DNA from: JBFWUM01 sp050247255
GTDB taxonomy: Bacteria; Acidobacteriota; Vicinamibacteria; Vicinamibacterales; UBA2999
Assembly: GCA_050247255.1 (NCBI GenBank)
Contig: JBFWUM010000022.1
Span: forward strand, 1-64,000
Direction of reading: 5' to 3'
Length of the DNA: 64,000 nucleotides
Below the pieces are notes generated by a model, which ran no database searches, was not told where the DNA came from, and was given only the letters and a program-made list of their open reading frames with translations. Position numbers and translations under genes: made by a program. Of this stretch, positions 25,231 through 33,563 are shown one piece after another (position 1 is the first letter of the stretch; every line of letters begins with the position of its first letter).

Positions 25231-27972
25231 ATGGCTAAACCACTTGTCATCGTCGAATCGCCTGCCAAGGCGAAGACGCTGGGGCGATTTCTCGGCACCA
25301 AGTACCGGGTCGAGGCCAGCTATGGGCACATCCGCGATCTGCCCGAGTCGGCCGCCGAGGTGCCCAAGGAAATCAAGGAGAAGGACTGGGGACGTCTCGG
25401 CGTGGACGTCGATCAGGACTTCACCCCGTACTACGTCGTCTCGACCGACAAGAAGAAGCAGGTGGCCCACCTGAAGACGGCGCTGAAGGACGCGTCGGAA
25501 CTGCTGCTGGCCACCGACCCCGACCGCGAGGGCGAAGCCATCAGCTGGCACCTCGCGCAGGTGCTCAAGCCGAAGGTGCCGGTGCGCCGCATTGTCTTCC
25601 ACGAGATCACCGAGGACGCGGTGAAGGAAGCGCTGGCCCACCCGGCCGACGTCAACGAGAACCTCGTCCGGGCGCAGGAGAGCCGCCGCATCCTCGATCG
25701 CCTCTACGGCTACGTGCTGTCGCCGGTGCTGTGGAAGAAGGTGCAGACCGGTCTCAGCGCGGGGCGCGTGCAGAGCGTCGCCGTCCGGCTGATCGTCGAG
25801 CGCGAGGAAGAACGGCGCGCGTTCCGCGCCGGCGTGTACTGGGACCTCGAGGCGCGGCTGAGCGGCGAGGGGCGCGAGTTCATCGCCACGCTCGTCCGCC
25901 TCGGCGACCGGCGCATTGCCACCGGCAAGGACTTCGACGCGAAGGACGGGTCGCTGAAGAGCGGCAACGTCCGGCTGCTCGACGAGGCGGCCACGAGCGC
26001 CCTCGTCGAGACCGTGCGCGGCAACGTGCCGTGGACGGTGACCGCCGTCGAGCAGAAGCCGGGCGTCGAGCGGCCGGCGCCGCCGTTCACCACGTCGACG
26101 CTGACGCAGGAAGCGAGCCGCAAGCTCGGGTTCTCGACCGAGCGCACCATGCAGGCGGCGCAGCGGCTGTTCCAGGGCGTGGATGTCGGCGACGGGCAGA
26201 TGGAAGGCCTCATCAGCTACCACCGCACCGACTCGACGACGCTGTCCGACAAGGCGCTGCAGGAATCGGCGCGCGCCATCCGCGAGATGTTCGGCGGCGA
26301 CTACTACGACGGCCCGCGCCGCTACCAGACGCGCGTGAAGAACGCGCAGGAAGCGCACGAAGCCATCCGGCCCACCGACTTCGCCCGCACGCCAGGCCAG
26401 CTCGAAGGGGTCATCGACTCCGACGACCTGCGGCTCTACGAGTTGATCTGGAAGCGCACCATGGCGTCGCAGATGGTCGACGCGCGCGTGCTGCGGACGT
26501 CGATGGAGATCTCGGCGACGGCGAACAGCGGCGAGACCGCCGTGCTGACTGCCAGCGGCAAGGCCATCGAGTTTGCCGGCTTCCGCCGCGCCTACGTCGA
26601 GGGAAGCGACGATCCCGCCGCCGAACTCGAGGAACAGGAAGCGATCCTGCCGCAGGCGAAAGTGGGCGATCGGATCGACATGGACGGCACGCCGATCGTG
26701 CTGCTCGGCGTCGACCCGAAGCGCCACGAGACGACGCCGCCGGCACGCTTCACCGAGGCCTCGCTCATCAAGGAACTGGAGCGGCTCGGCATCGGCCGGC
26801 CGTCGACCTACGCGCCGACGATCGCCACCATCGTCAGGCGCGGCTACGTCTTCAGGCAGGGCAAGGCGCTCGTGCCGAGCTTTACCGCGTTCGCGGTGAC
26901 GAAGCTCCTGCGCGAGCACTTCGGCGATTTCGTCGAGACCGACTTCACCGCCGAGATGGAAGACGACCTCGACGAGATCTCACGCGGCGAGCGCAATGCC
27001 AACGCGTTCCTGCGCGAGTTCTACTTCGGCGATACGAAGCACCGGGGACTGCTGCCGGCGGTGAACAAGGGCGCCGAGGAAGCCGACTACCCGCTGCTGC
27101 TGCTCGGCGCCGACCCGGAGACAGGGGAGGACGTCCGCATCCGCATCGGCCGCTTCGGCCCGTTCGTGCAGGTGGGCGAGGGCGGGCCGGGCCGGACGGC
27201 ATCGCTGCCCGACGACATCGCCCCCGCGGATCTGACGGCCGACAAGGCGCTCGAACTGGTGCGCGCGAAGGCCGAGGGGCCGCGCGTCCTCGGCGCCGAT
27301 CCGGCGACCGGCCAGAACGTCTACGTCATGAACGGCCGGTTCGGCTGGTACGTGCAGCTGGGCGAAACGCCGGACGCAGGGCAAAAAGGGAAAAGGGCAA
27401 AGGGTAAAGGTCAAAAGGCGGAGGCGGAGAAGCCGAAGCGGGCGTCGCTCCAGGCCGGCATGTCCGAGACGACCGTGACGCTGGACGAGGCGCTGAAGCT
27501 GCTCTCGCTGCCGCGTGTCGTCGGGCTGCACCCGGACGACAACGAGCCGGTGTTGGCCAACTTCGGCCGCTTCGGCCCGTACCTGAAGCACAACGACGAG
27601 TTCCGATCGCTGCCGTCGGATGACGATGTGTTCGGCATCGGCATCGACGCGGCCGTGGAGATCCTGCGGGCGCCGAAGCAGTCGCGGCGCCGCCAGTCGG
27701 CCGCCAAGTCGGTGCTGCGCGAGCTGAGCGCCAACGGCTCGACGCTGAAGGTGCTGGCCGGCCGCTTCGGGCCGTATGTCACCGACGGCACGACCAACGC
27801 GTCGATTCCGAAGGGGATGAGCCCGGAGAACGTCACCTTCGAGCAGGCGGCCGAGCTGCTCGAGGCGCGGCGCAACGCGGCGCCTTCACCGCGCCGTGGC
27901 GGCTTCAAGCGGAAGACTGCCTCGGCCGGTGGCGCGAAAGCGAAGCGCGCGCGCAAGGCGGCCGGCGCGTAG
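25231..27972 (+). CDS. topA: DNA topoisomerase I (type IA)
   Basis: A 913-residue enzyme that relaxes negative supercoils. Toprim motifs are VIVESPAKAKTLGRFLG (N-terminus) and DPDREGEAISWHL; the catalytic Tyr lies in LISYHRTDSTTL (about residue 330). The C-terminus carries three or four of the small TopA repeat domains (FGRFGPYLKHNDEFRSLP, AGRFGPYVTDGTTN) rather than zinc fingers, then a basic tail (RRGGFKRKTASAGGAKAKRARKA, read in two parts). Around residue 716 an AGGGCAAA-type repeat encodes a Lys/Gly linker (GQKGKRAKGKGQKAEAEK) between domains. Confidence 0.97.
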   Translation: MAKPLVIVESPAKAKTLGRFLGTKYRVEASYGHIRDLPESAAEVPKEIKEKDWGRLGVDVDQDFTPYYVVSTDKKKQVAHLKTALKDASELLLATDPDREGEAISWHLAQVLKPKVPVRRIVFHEITEDAVKEALAHPADVNENLVRAQESRRILDRLYGYVLSPVLWKKVQTGLSAGRVQSVAVRLIVEREEERRAFRAGVYWDLEARLSGEGREFIATLVRLGDRRIATGKDFDAKDGSLKSGNVRLLDEAATSALVETVRGNVPWTVTAVEQKPGVERPAPPFTTSTLTQEASRKLGFSTERTMQAAQRLFQGVDVGDGQMEGLISYHRTDSTTLSDKALQESARAIREMFGGDYYDGPRRYQTRVKNAQEAHEAIRPTDFARTPGQLEGVIDSDDLRLYELIWKRTMASQMVDARVLRTSMEISATANSGETAVLTASGKAIEFAGFRRAYVEGSDDPAAELEEQEAILPQAKVGDRIDMDGTPIVLLGVDPKRHETTPPARFTEASLIKELERLGIGRPSTYAPTIATIVRRGYVFRQGKALVPSFTAFAVTKLLREHFGDFVETDFTAEMEDDLDEISRGERNANAFLREFYFGDTKHRGLLPAVNKGAEEADYPLLLLGADPETGEDVRIRIGRFGPFVQVGEGGPGRTASLPDDIAPADLTADKALELVRAKAEGPRVLGADPATGQNVYVMNGRFGWYVQLGETPDAGQKGKRAKGKGQKAEAEKPKRASLQAGMSETTVTLDEALKLLSLPRVVGLHPDDNEPVLANFGRFGPYLKHNDEFRSLPSDDDVFGIGIDAAVEILRAPKQSRRRQSAAKSVLRELSANGSTLKVLAGRFGPYVTDGTTNASIPKGMSPENVTFEQAAELLEARRNAAPSPRRGGFKRKTASAGGAKAKRARKAAGA
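27378..27418. repeat. AGGGCAAA-word repeat inside topA
   Basis: Imperfect words AGGGCAAA, AGGGAAAA, GGGCAAAG, GGTAAAGG in tandem, encoding a Lys/Gly interdomain linker. Base composition differs sharply from the surrounding gene. Confidence 0.6.
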
Positions 27973-27978
27973 ACTGAA

Positions 27979-28069
27979 TCAAGGCCCAATGCTCAACGCT
28001 CAATGCCCGATGACAAAGGCGGGGATTGAGGGGGTCGTTTGAGTCCTTGGGCCTTGGGCATGGGCATTG
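27979..28069. repeat. Inverted CAATGCC/GGGCATTG-word repeats before trmFO
   Basis: The left arm has CAAGGCCCAATGCTCAACG and CAATGCCC; the right arm has CTTGGGCCTTGGGCATGGGCA and TTG, so the two halves can pair. The candidate trmFO ATG (28060) lies inside the right arm. Confidence 0.6.
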
Positions 28070-29433
28070 TGCATTCCATTCACATAATCGGCGGTGGACT
28101 CGCCGGCAGCGAGGCCGCCTGGCAGGCCGCGTCGCGCGGCGTCCGCGTCACCATCCACGAGATGCGGCCGGTGCGGCCGACCGCCGTGCACAAGACCGAT
28201 CGCTTCGCCGAGCTCGTCTGCTCGAACTCCTTCCGCGGCGACAAGCTCGACAACGCCGTCGGCCTGCTGAAGGAAGAGATGCGCCGGCTCGGCTCGCTCG
28301 TCATGCGCGCCGCCGATGCGACCCGCGTTCCGGCCGGTGCCGCGCTGGCCGTCGATCGCGAGCGCTTCTCCGAGGCGGTGACCGAGGCGATCGGCTCCCA
28401 TCCGCTGATCACCATCGCTCGAGAAGAAGTGCCCCGCATCCCGGCGGACGCGGCGATGTATCCGCTCATCATCGCCACCGGTCCGCTGACCTCTGAGACG
28501 CTGTCGGCCGACATTGCCGCGCTCGTCGGCGGCGATCACCTGTATTTCTACGATGCGATCAGCCCCATCGTGCTGGCCGAGAGCATCGACATGTCGAAGG
28601 TGTTCCGCGCCTCGCGCTGGGGACGCAGCGTGCACGACGCGAACAGCGACGGCGACTACCTGAACTGTCCGATGACGCAGGCGGAGTACGAGGCGTTCTA
28701 TGCCGCGCTGACCGCTGCGGAATCGGCGACCGTGCACGACTTCGACAAGGCGAAGTTCTTCGAGGGGTGCCTGCCGATCGAGGTGATGGCCCACCGCGGC
28801 CGCGACACGCTGCGCTTCGGGCCGATGAAGCCGGTTGGCCTCGTCGACCCGCGCACGGGCCGCGCGCCGTACGCGGCGGTGCAGCTGCGGCAGGACAACC
28901 TGGCCGGCGATCACTTCTCGCTCGTCGGCTTCCAGACGCAGATCAAGTGGGGCGAGCAGGCGCGCGTCCTGCGGATGATCCCCGGGCTCGAGCAGGCCGA
29001 GTTCGTCCGCTTCGGCATGGTGCATCGCAACACCTACATCAACGGCCCGACCGTGCTGCGCGAGACGTGGCAGATGCGTCAGCGGCCCGACCTGTTCTTT
29101 GCCGGCCAGGTCTCGGGCGTCGAGGGCTACGTCGAATCGGCGGCCTCGGGGCTCATCGCCGGCCGCAATGCCGCCGCCCTCGCGCGCGGCGAGGCGCCGT
29201 GCACGCCGCCGCGGACGACAGCCATCGGCGCGCTGGCCTATTACGTCTCGCACGCCAACCCGGCCAACTACCAGCCGACGAACATCACCTTTGGCATCAT
29301 CGAGCCGCTGCCGCCCCCGACCGGCCGGCGCAAACTGGGCAAGGCCGATCGCGCAGTCGCGATGTCGGAGCGGGCGCTGCGCGATCTCGACGAGTGGATG
29401 GCCGGCGCCGGCGCGCTTGTCTCGCGCGCCTGA
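28060..29433 (+). CDS. trmFO: Methylenetetrahydrofolate-tRNA-(uracil-54-C5)-methyltransferase
   Basis: A 457-residue FAD enzyme making ribothymidine-54 in tRNA with methylene-THF. The FAD-binding IIGGGLAGSEAAW is at the N-terminus; ELVCSNSFRGD carries a conserved Cys, YFYDAISPIV and FAGQVSGVEGYVESAASGL are diagnostic, with the second Cys in EGCLPIEVMA. ATG 28060 lies in a repeat; GTG 28069 is an alternative. The dprA-topA-trmFO-xerC order is conserved in several phyla. Confidence 0.95.
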   Translation: MGIVHSIHIIGGGLAGSEAAWQAASRGVRVTIHEMRPVRPTAVHKTDRFAELVCSNSFRGDKLDNAVGLLKEEMRRLGSLVMRAADATRVPAGAALAVDRERFSEAVTEAIGSHPLITIAREEVPRIPADAAMYPLIIATGPLTSETLSADIAALVGGDHLYFYDAISPIVLAESIDMSKVFRASRWGRSVHDANSDGDYLNCPMTQAEYEAFYAALTAAESATVHDFDKAKFFEGCLPIEVMAHRGRDTLRFGPMKPVGLVDPRTGRAPYAAVQLRQDNLAGDHFSLVGFQTQIKWGEQARVLRMIPGLEQAEFVRFGMVHRNTYINGPTVLRETWQMRQRPDLFFAGQVSGVEGYVESAASGLIAGRNAAALARGEAPCTPPRTTAIGALAYYVSHANPANYQPTNITFGIIEPLPPPTGRRKLGKADRAVAMSERALRDLDEWMAGAGALVSRA

Positions 29434-29436
29434 CGC

Positions 29437-30696
29437 GTGAACCGATCCGTCCGCGTCGCGCTGATCGTGCTGGCCGCCATCCAGGCGGCGCTCTTCGTCT
29501 ACTACCTGCGCGCAAACATCATCCTCGAGCCGTACTGGGACATGTACTCGCACGTCACGCGCTACCTGCAGTTCCGCGCTGACGGCGACTGGCTGCGCTA
29601 CCTCTGGGATCCGCACGTCCAGCACCGGCACCTCTGGATGCGGCTGCTCACCTGGCTGGACGCGGGGCTCTTCTCCGGCATCAGCTACCCGTTCATTGCC
29701 GCGGCGACCGCCTGCCAGCTGGTCACTGCGGCGCTCGTGTGGCGGGAAGCAGCGCGCGTGGCGCCGGCGGGGCTGCGGACGGCGGCCGGCTGCCTGGCGG
29801 TGATGCTGGTCCTCACGTCGGTCGCCGCCGTCGATGCGGCGCTGCCCATCAACACGGTCTACCCGCAGGTGGTGATGTTCAGCGTGCTGGCGATCGTCCT
29901 GTTCGCCGACGGGCCGGCGTGGCGCCGCGTCGCCGCCGTCGCCGCGGCGGTCGCGGCGGCGTTCGCCAACACGCTGGCGCTGGTGCTGTGGCCCATTCTC
30001 GTGTGGATGGCGTGGCGCGAGGGGAAGGGGGCGCGGTGGATCGCCGCCCTGAGCGCCGTGGGGGTCGCCTTCATCGTCCGCTTCGTCATCGGCTTGCCGC
30101 TGGCCGACCAGGCGGCCGCGGCGCCGGCCGCGCTGGTCACCAGGCTCGACTACCTGGCGTCGTATATGGGACTGCCGTGGACGCGCGCGGCGGCACTGGC
30201 GATTCCCGGCCGGCTCCTGGGCATCGCGCTGTTCGTGACCGGGGGCGCCATCGTCGCGCGCGTCACGCTGCGCGATCGGCCGGATCGCCACCACCGGGTG
30301 GCCGGCGCGTTCATCGCCTTGTCGCTGGCGTCCGCGGTGCTGGCGGCTGCCGGCCGCGAGCCGAATCCGGGCGAGGTCCTGGTGCCGGTCCGCTATTCGG
30401 TGCTGCTGGCGCCGCTCCACGTCGGCCTGGTCATGATCGCGGCCATGCACGCGGCGGATCGGGCCGTGCTGGCGATGAAGGCAGCCGTGGCCGCGGCGCT
30501 GCTGCTGGTGGTGCAGCAAGTCGGCGCCGGACAGGCGGCCATCGAGAACACGACGCGCGTGCGCGACACGGTGCGCCGTTTCGCGGCGGGCCAGACGGAA
30601 GCCGGCATGGAGCGGGTGGTCTTCGACGACCTGCCGGAGGCGCGGCGGCAGCTGGATGCGATTCAGGATGCGCAGCTCTACACCAATGTCAGATAG
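29437..30696 (+). CDS. Polytopic membrane protein of unknown function
   Basis: A 419-residue protein with about ten hydrophobic segments and no family I recognise. The first outside loop carries an acidic aromatic patch (LEPYWDMYSHVTRYLQF), the position and flavour of the substrate loop in GT-C-type glycosyltransferases, but no confirmed motif is present. The C-terminal 60 residues are soluble and charged (ENTTRVRDTVRRFAAGQ). It starts three bases after trmFO and probably shares its transcript; it separates trmFO from xerC together with the next gene. Confidence 0.7.
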   Translation: MNRSVRVALIVLAAIQAALFVYYLRANIILEPYWDMYSHVTRYLQFRADGDWLRYLWDPHVQHRHLWMRLLTWLDAGLFSGISYPFIAAATACQLVTAALVWREAARVAPAGLRTAAGCLAVMLVLTSVAAVDAALPINTVYPQVVMFSVLAIVLFADGPAWRRVAAVAAAVAAAFANTLALVLWPILVWMAWREGKGARWIAALSAVGVAFIVRFVIGLPLADQAAAAPAALVTRLDYLASYMGLPWTRAAALAIPGRLLGIALFVTGGAIVARVTLRDRPDRHHRVAGAFIALSLASAVLAAAGREPNPGEVLVPVRYSVLLAPLHVGLVMIAAMHAADRAVLAMKAAVAAALLLVVQQVGAGQAAIENTTRVRDTVRRFAAGQTEAGMERVVFDDLPEARRQLDAIQDAQLYTNVR

Positions 30697-30711
30697 GATG
30701 CTCATCGGCTG

Positions 30712-31548
30712 ATGCGCGCTCGCTGGGTCGTCCGAATTGTCGGCGTCGTCCTGTTCGTGCTGCTGGTGGCGGCGACGATCCAGGGGACACGCACCGCGAT
30801 CGAGCGCCGTGCCTACCCGACGCCGGGCCGGCTCGTCGATCTCGGCACCCACCAGCTGCACCTGCAGTGCACCGGCGAGGGAGCGCCCGTCGTCGTCCTC
30901 GAAGCGCCGGCAGCGGGCGTGTCGGTGTCATGGGGCTGGGTGCAGCCGGCGGTCGCGCGGGTGACCCGGGTCTGCAGCTACGACCGCGCCGGCCTGGGAT
31001 GGAGCTGGCGTCCGGATGGTGAATACGATCCCGACGCGGCGCCGGCCGAACTGGCGCGCGCGCTCGAAGGGGAGCCCGGTCCGTTCGTCGTCGTCGGGCA
31101 CGGCCTCGGCGCCGGCTTCGCGCGCCTGTTTGCCGCGCGCTATCCAGGGCAGACCGCCGCGCTCGTGCTGGTTGACGACCCGACGCGGGTGGGGACGTCG
31201 CCGGAGGATGGGTTCATCGCGCGGTCGCCCTCGCTGTGGCCCTGGCTGGCGCGATTCGGCGTGCTGCGGGTGGATCACGTGTTGTCGCGCAGCGCCGTGG
31301 GGCTGCCTGAGCCGCAGCACGGCGCGCTGATCGCGTTCCTCAACCGGCCCGATCACCTGATGCAGGCGGCCCAGGAGTTGGCGTACGCTGATGCGATCGC
31401 CGAACGGGCGGCAGCGGCAAGTGTGGCCCCCGTCCCGGTGAAGCAGCTCGAGGTCCTCGGCGGCCGGCGGATCGCGTTCCTGGCGTCGCCGGCCGATGCG
31501 GACCGCGTCTCGACGGCGATCATCGACACCGTCGAGGCACTTCGATGA
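30712..31548 (+). CDS. Membrane-anchored alpha/beta-hydrolase homologue lacking the catalytic triad
   Basis: A 278-residue protein with one N-terminal transmembrane helix (residues 7-25) and an alpha/beta-hydrolase fold: PVVVLEAPAAGVSVSWGWVQP, VCSYDRAGLGWSW and LVLVDDPTR are typical strands. The nucleophile elbow, normally GHSxGG, reads GHGLGAG, with Gly131 in place of Ser. The last segment, where relatives have SGHxI, reads GGRRIAFL (about residue 250), so the His is also lost. The strand with the acidic residue is not recognisable. Probably a non-catalytic binding protein or a decaying gene. Its stop overlaps xerC as ATGA. Confidence 0.85.
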   Translation: MRARWVVRIVGVVLFVLLVAATIQGTRTAIERRAYPTPGRLVDLGTHQLHLQCTGEGAPVVVLEAPAAGVSVSWGWVQPAVARVTRVCSYDRAGLGWSWRPDGEYDPDAAPAELARALEGEPGPFVVVGHGLGAGFARLFAARYPGQTAALVLVDDPTRVGTSPEDGFIARSPSLWPWLARFGVLRVDHVLSRSAVGLPEPQHGALIAFLNRPDHLMQAAQELAYADAIAERAAAASVAPVPVKQLEVLGGRRIAFLASPADADRVSTAIIDTVEALR

Positions 31549-32444
31549 AAGCGGAACTCCGCGCCTTCCTCGCCTACCTGCGGTTGAACCGCAACGCGTC
31601 CCCGCACACCGTGGCCGCGTACGAGAGCGACGTGTCGCAGTTCCTCGACCTCGCCGCCGTCCATCTGGACTGCCGGCGCGACGCGCTCAAGCCCGGGGAT
31701 CTGCAGCTGCCGGTCGTCCGCGCGTACATGGCGGAGCTCTATCGGCTCGGCCAGTCTCGCGCGACGGTGGCGCGCAAGCTGTCGGCGCTGCGAACGTTCG
31801 TGCGCTACCTGCGGCGGGAAGGCCATCTCGCACACGACCCGGTGGCACTCGCTGCCGCGCCGCGCCGTGAGCAGAAGGTGCCGGCACATCTGTCGGTGGA
31901 TGAGATGGCCCGGTTGCTCGAGATGCCAGACACGTCGCGGCCGCTGGGACAACGCGACCGGGCGATGCTCGAGCTGTTCTACGCCTCGGGCCTTCGCCTC
32001 AGCGAGCTCGTGGGGCTCGACCTCGAGGACGTGAACCTGCCGGCGCGCATGGTGCGTGTCATGGGCAAGGGGGCGAAGGAGCGGCTGGTCCCGTTCAACC
32101 AGGCGACGGCGGCGTCCCTGAAGGGATGGCTCAAGGCGCGCGCCGCCCTCGCAGACGGGCCGGCGCTCTTCGTCAACGCGCGCGGCGGCCGACTGACCGG
32201 GCGCAGCGTGCAGCGGCTGGTGGCGCGCTACGTGAGCGGTTGCAGCACCCGCTTCGGCATCAGCCCGCACGCGCTGCGCCACTCGTTTGCGACGCACCTG
32301 CTGCAGAACGGCGCCGACCTCCGCGCCATCCAGGAGCTGCTCGGGCACGTGCAGCTCTCGACGACGCAACGCTACACGCACGTCAACGCGGCGCAGCTGC
32401 TCGACGTGTACCGAAAAGCGCATCCGCGGGCGGCGCGAAGCTGA
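31545..32444 (+). CDS. xerC: Tyrosine recombinase XerC
   Basis: A 299-residue site-specific recombinase that resolves chromosome dimers at dif with XerD. The N-terminal SAM-like domain covers 1-90. Catalytic residues are Arg in YASGLRLSEL, Lys in GKGAKERLVP, His/Arg in HALRHSFATHLL, His in LLGHVQLSTTQ and Tyr in QRYTHVN. Full length and intact. Its place after topA and trmFO supports the XerC assignment over an integrase. Confidence 0.95.
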   Translation: MKAELRAFLAYLRLNRNASPHTVAAYESDVSQFLDLAAVHLDCRRDALKPGDLQLPVVRAYMAELYRLGQSRATVARKLSALRTFVRYLRREGHLAHDPVALAAAPRREQKVPAHLSVDEMARLLEMPDTSRPLGQRDRAMLELFYASGLRLSELVGLDLEDVNLPARMVRVMGKGAKERLVPFNQATAASLKGWLKARAALADGPALFVNARGGRLTGRSVQRLVARYVSGCSTRFGISPHALRHSFATHLLQNGADLRAIQELLGHVQLSTTQRYTHVNAAQLLDVYRKAHPRAARS

Positions 32445-32445
32445 C

Positions 32446-33513
32446 ATGGGACTGTCCATCTTCGCGATCGTGTTCATCGCGTTCATCGAGCTGGGGTGGC
32501 TGCTGCTGCCGGTCGGCTCGGTCGGGGCGCCGGCGCTCTGGTTTCCGAGCGGCGTGCTGCTCGGCGCGCTCATCGTCGGCGGCCGGCGGCAGTGGCTGGC
32601 GATCATCGCCGTGGCGTCCGCCATCGTGATGGCCTCGATGCTGGCGCACGGCGCGCCGCTCGTCCGCGCGGTGGTGCTGGCGGCGATGACCGCGACCGAG
32701 GGCGCGGCCGCGGCGTGGCTGGTCCAGCGCCGCGTGCCCGGGCCGTTCACGCTGCTGCGAACCGCCGACAGTTTCGCCCTGGTCGGCGCCGGCATCGTCG
32801 CCGGAGCGGCCGGCTCGGTCATCGCCATCCCGCTCACGCCGGCGCGGGCGCTCTGGGCGTGGCAGGCGTGGGGCCTGTCCTCTGTCCTCGGCATGATGCT
32901 GCTGACGCCCGTGGTCGTGGCCTGGTGGCACGAGCGGCGCGTGCGGTTCGAGCTGGCCACGCGGGCGCGCGTCGTGGAGCTCGCCCTGGTCATCGTCGGC
33001 ACCGTGCTGATGACGCAGCTGGTGTTCGGCGGCGTCGTGCCCGAGGCGGTGCAGGTGCCGGCGTTCTCGCTGCCGTTCTTCATCTGGGCGGCGTTCCGGT
33101 TCGGCCCGGCCGTGAGCGCGCTGACCATGCTGGTGATTTGCGTCACGGGCCTTGGCTACACGACCGGCGGCGTCGGTCCGCTGGCCATGCCCGACGCCGC
33201 GGCCGACTATTCAATCTGGCGCTCGCAGGCCGCCGTCGGGATGGCGTCGGTGTCCTTCCTCCTGCTGGCCAGCGTCGCGGCGGAGCGCACGCTGGCGCTC
33301 GCCGAAATCAAGACCCTGCGCGGCTTCATCCCGATCTGCGCCTGGTGCCACAAGGTGCGCGACGACGAAGGGTTCTGGCAGCGGCTGGAAACCTACCTCG
33401 GCGACAACACCGACGCGACGATCAGCCACTCGATCTGCCCGTCCTGCTCGGAGAAGCAGCACCAGGCGGTCGAGCACCAGGCGGTCGGCAGCGGCGCCCC
33501 CTGGAAAATCTGA
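32446..33513 (+). CDS. MASE1 membrane sensor with C-terminal Cys/His motif and no output domain
   Basis: A 355-residue protein. Residues 1-285 are an eight-helix MASE1 sensor domain (PVGSVGAPALWFPSGVLLGALI is diagnostic). Instead of a kinase or GGDEF output it ends in a Cys/His-rich module: ICAWCHKVRDDEGFWQRLETYL followed by SHSICPSCSEK. This CxxC...CxxC module is often seen attached to PAS or receiver proteins and may bind zinc. The final residues duplicate HQAV. It starts one base after xerC. Partner and signal are unknown; the CxxCH is cytoplasmic and not a heme site. Confidence 0.85.
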   Translation: MGLSIFAIVFIAFIELGWLLLPVGSVGAPALWFPSGVLLGALIVGGRRQWLAIIAVASAIVMASMLAHGAPLVRAVVLAAMTATEGAAAAWLVQRRVPGPFTLLRTADSFALVGAGIVAGAAGSVIAIPLTPARALWAWQAWGLSSVLGMMLLTPVVVAWWHERRVRFELATRARVVELALVIVGTVLMTQLVFGGVVPEAVQVPAFSLPFFIWAAFRFGPAVSALTMLVICVTGLGYTTGGVGPLAMPDAAADYSIWRSQAAVGMASVSFLLLASVAAERTLALAEIKTLRGFIPICAWCHKVRDDEGFWQRLETYLGDNTDATISHSICPSCSEKQHQAVEHQAVGSGAPWKI

Positions 33514-33563
33514 TCCCCACGTCGAGCCATTCGGGCACAATCGGGGTCTAATCCCACGACGAG

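Noticed and set aside
28000..30861. A 953-codon open frame antisense to trmFO and the membrane-protein gene
   Set aside because: Same reasons: GC-driven shadow with His/Arg/Asp-rich nonsense and no start context.
33340..33354. CAWCH in the MASE1 protein as a cytochrome c heme site
   Set aside because: It lies after the last membrane helix on the cytoplasmic side and pairs with a downstream CPSC, fitting a metal-binding module rather than exported heme protein.
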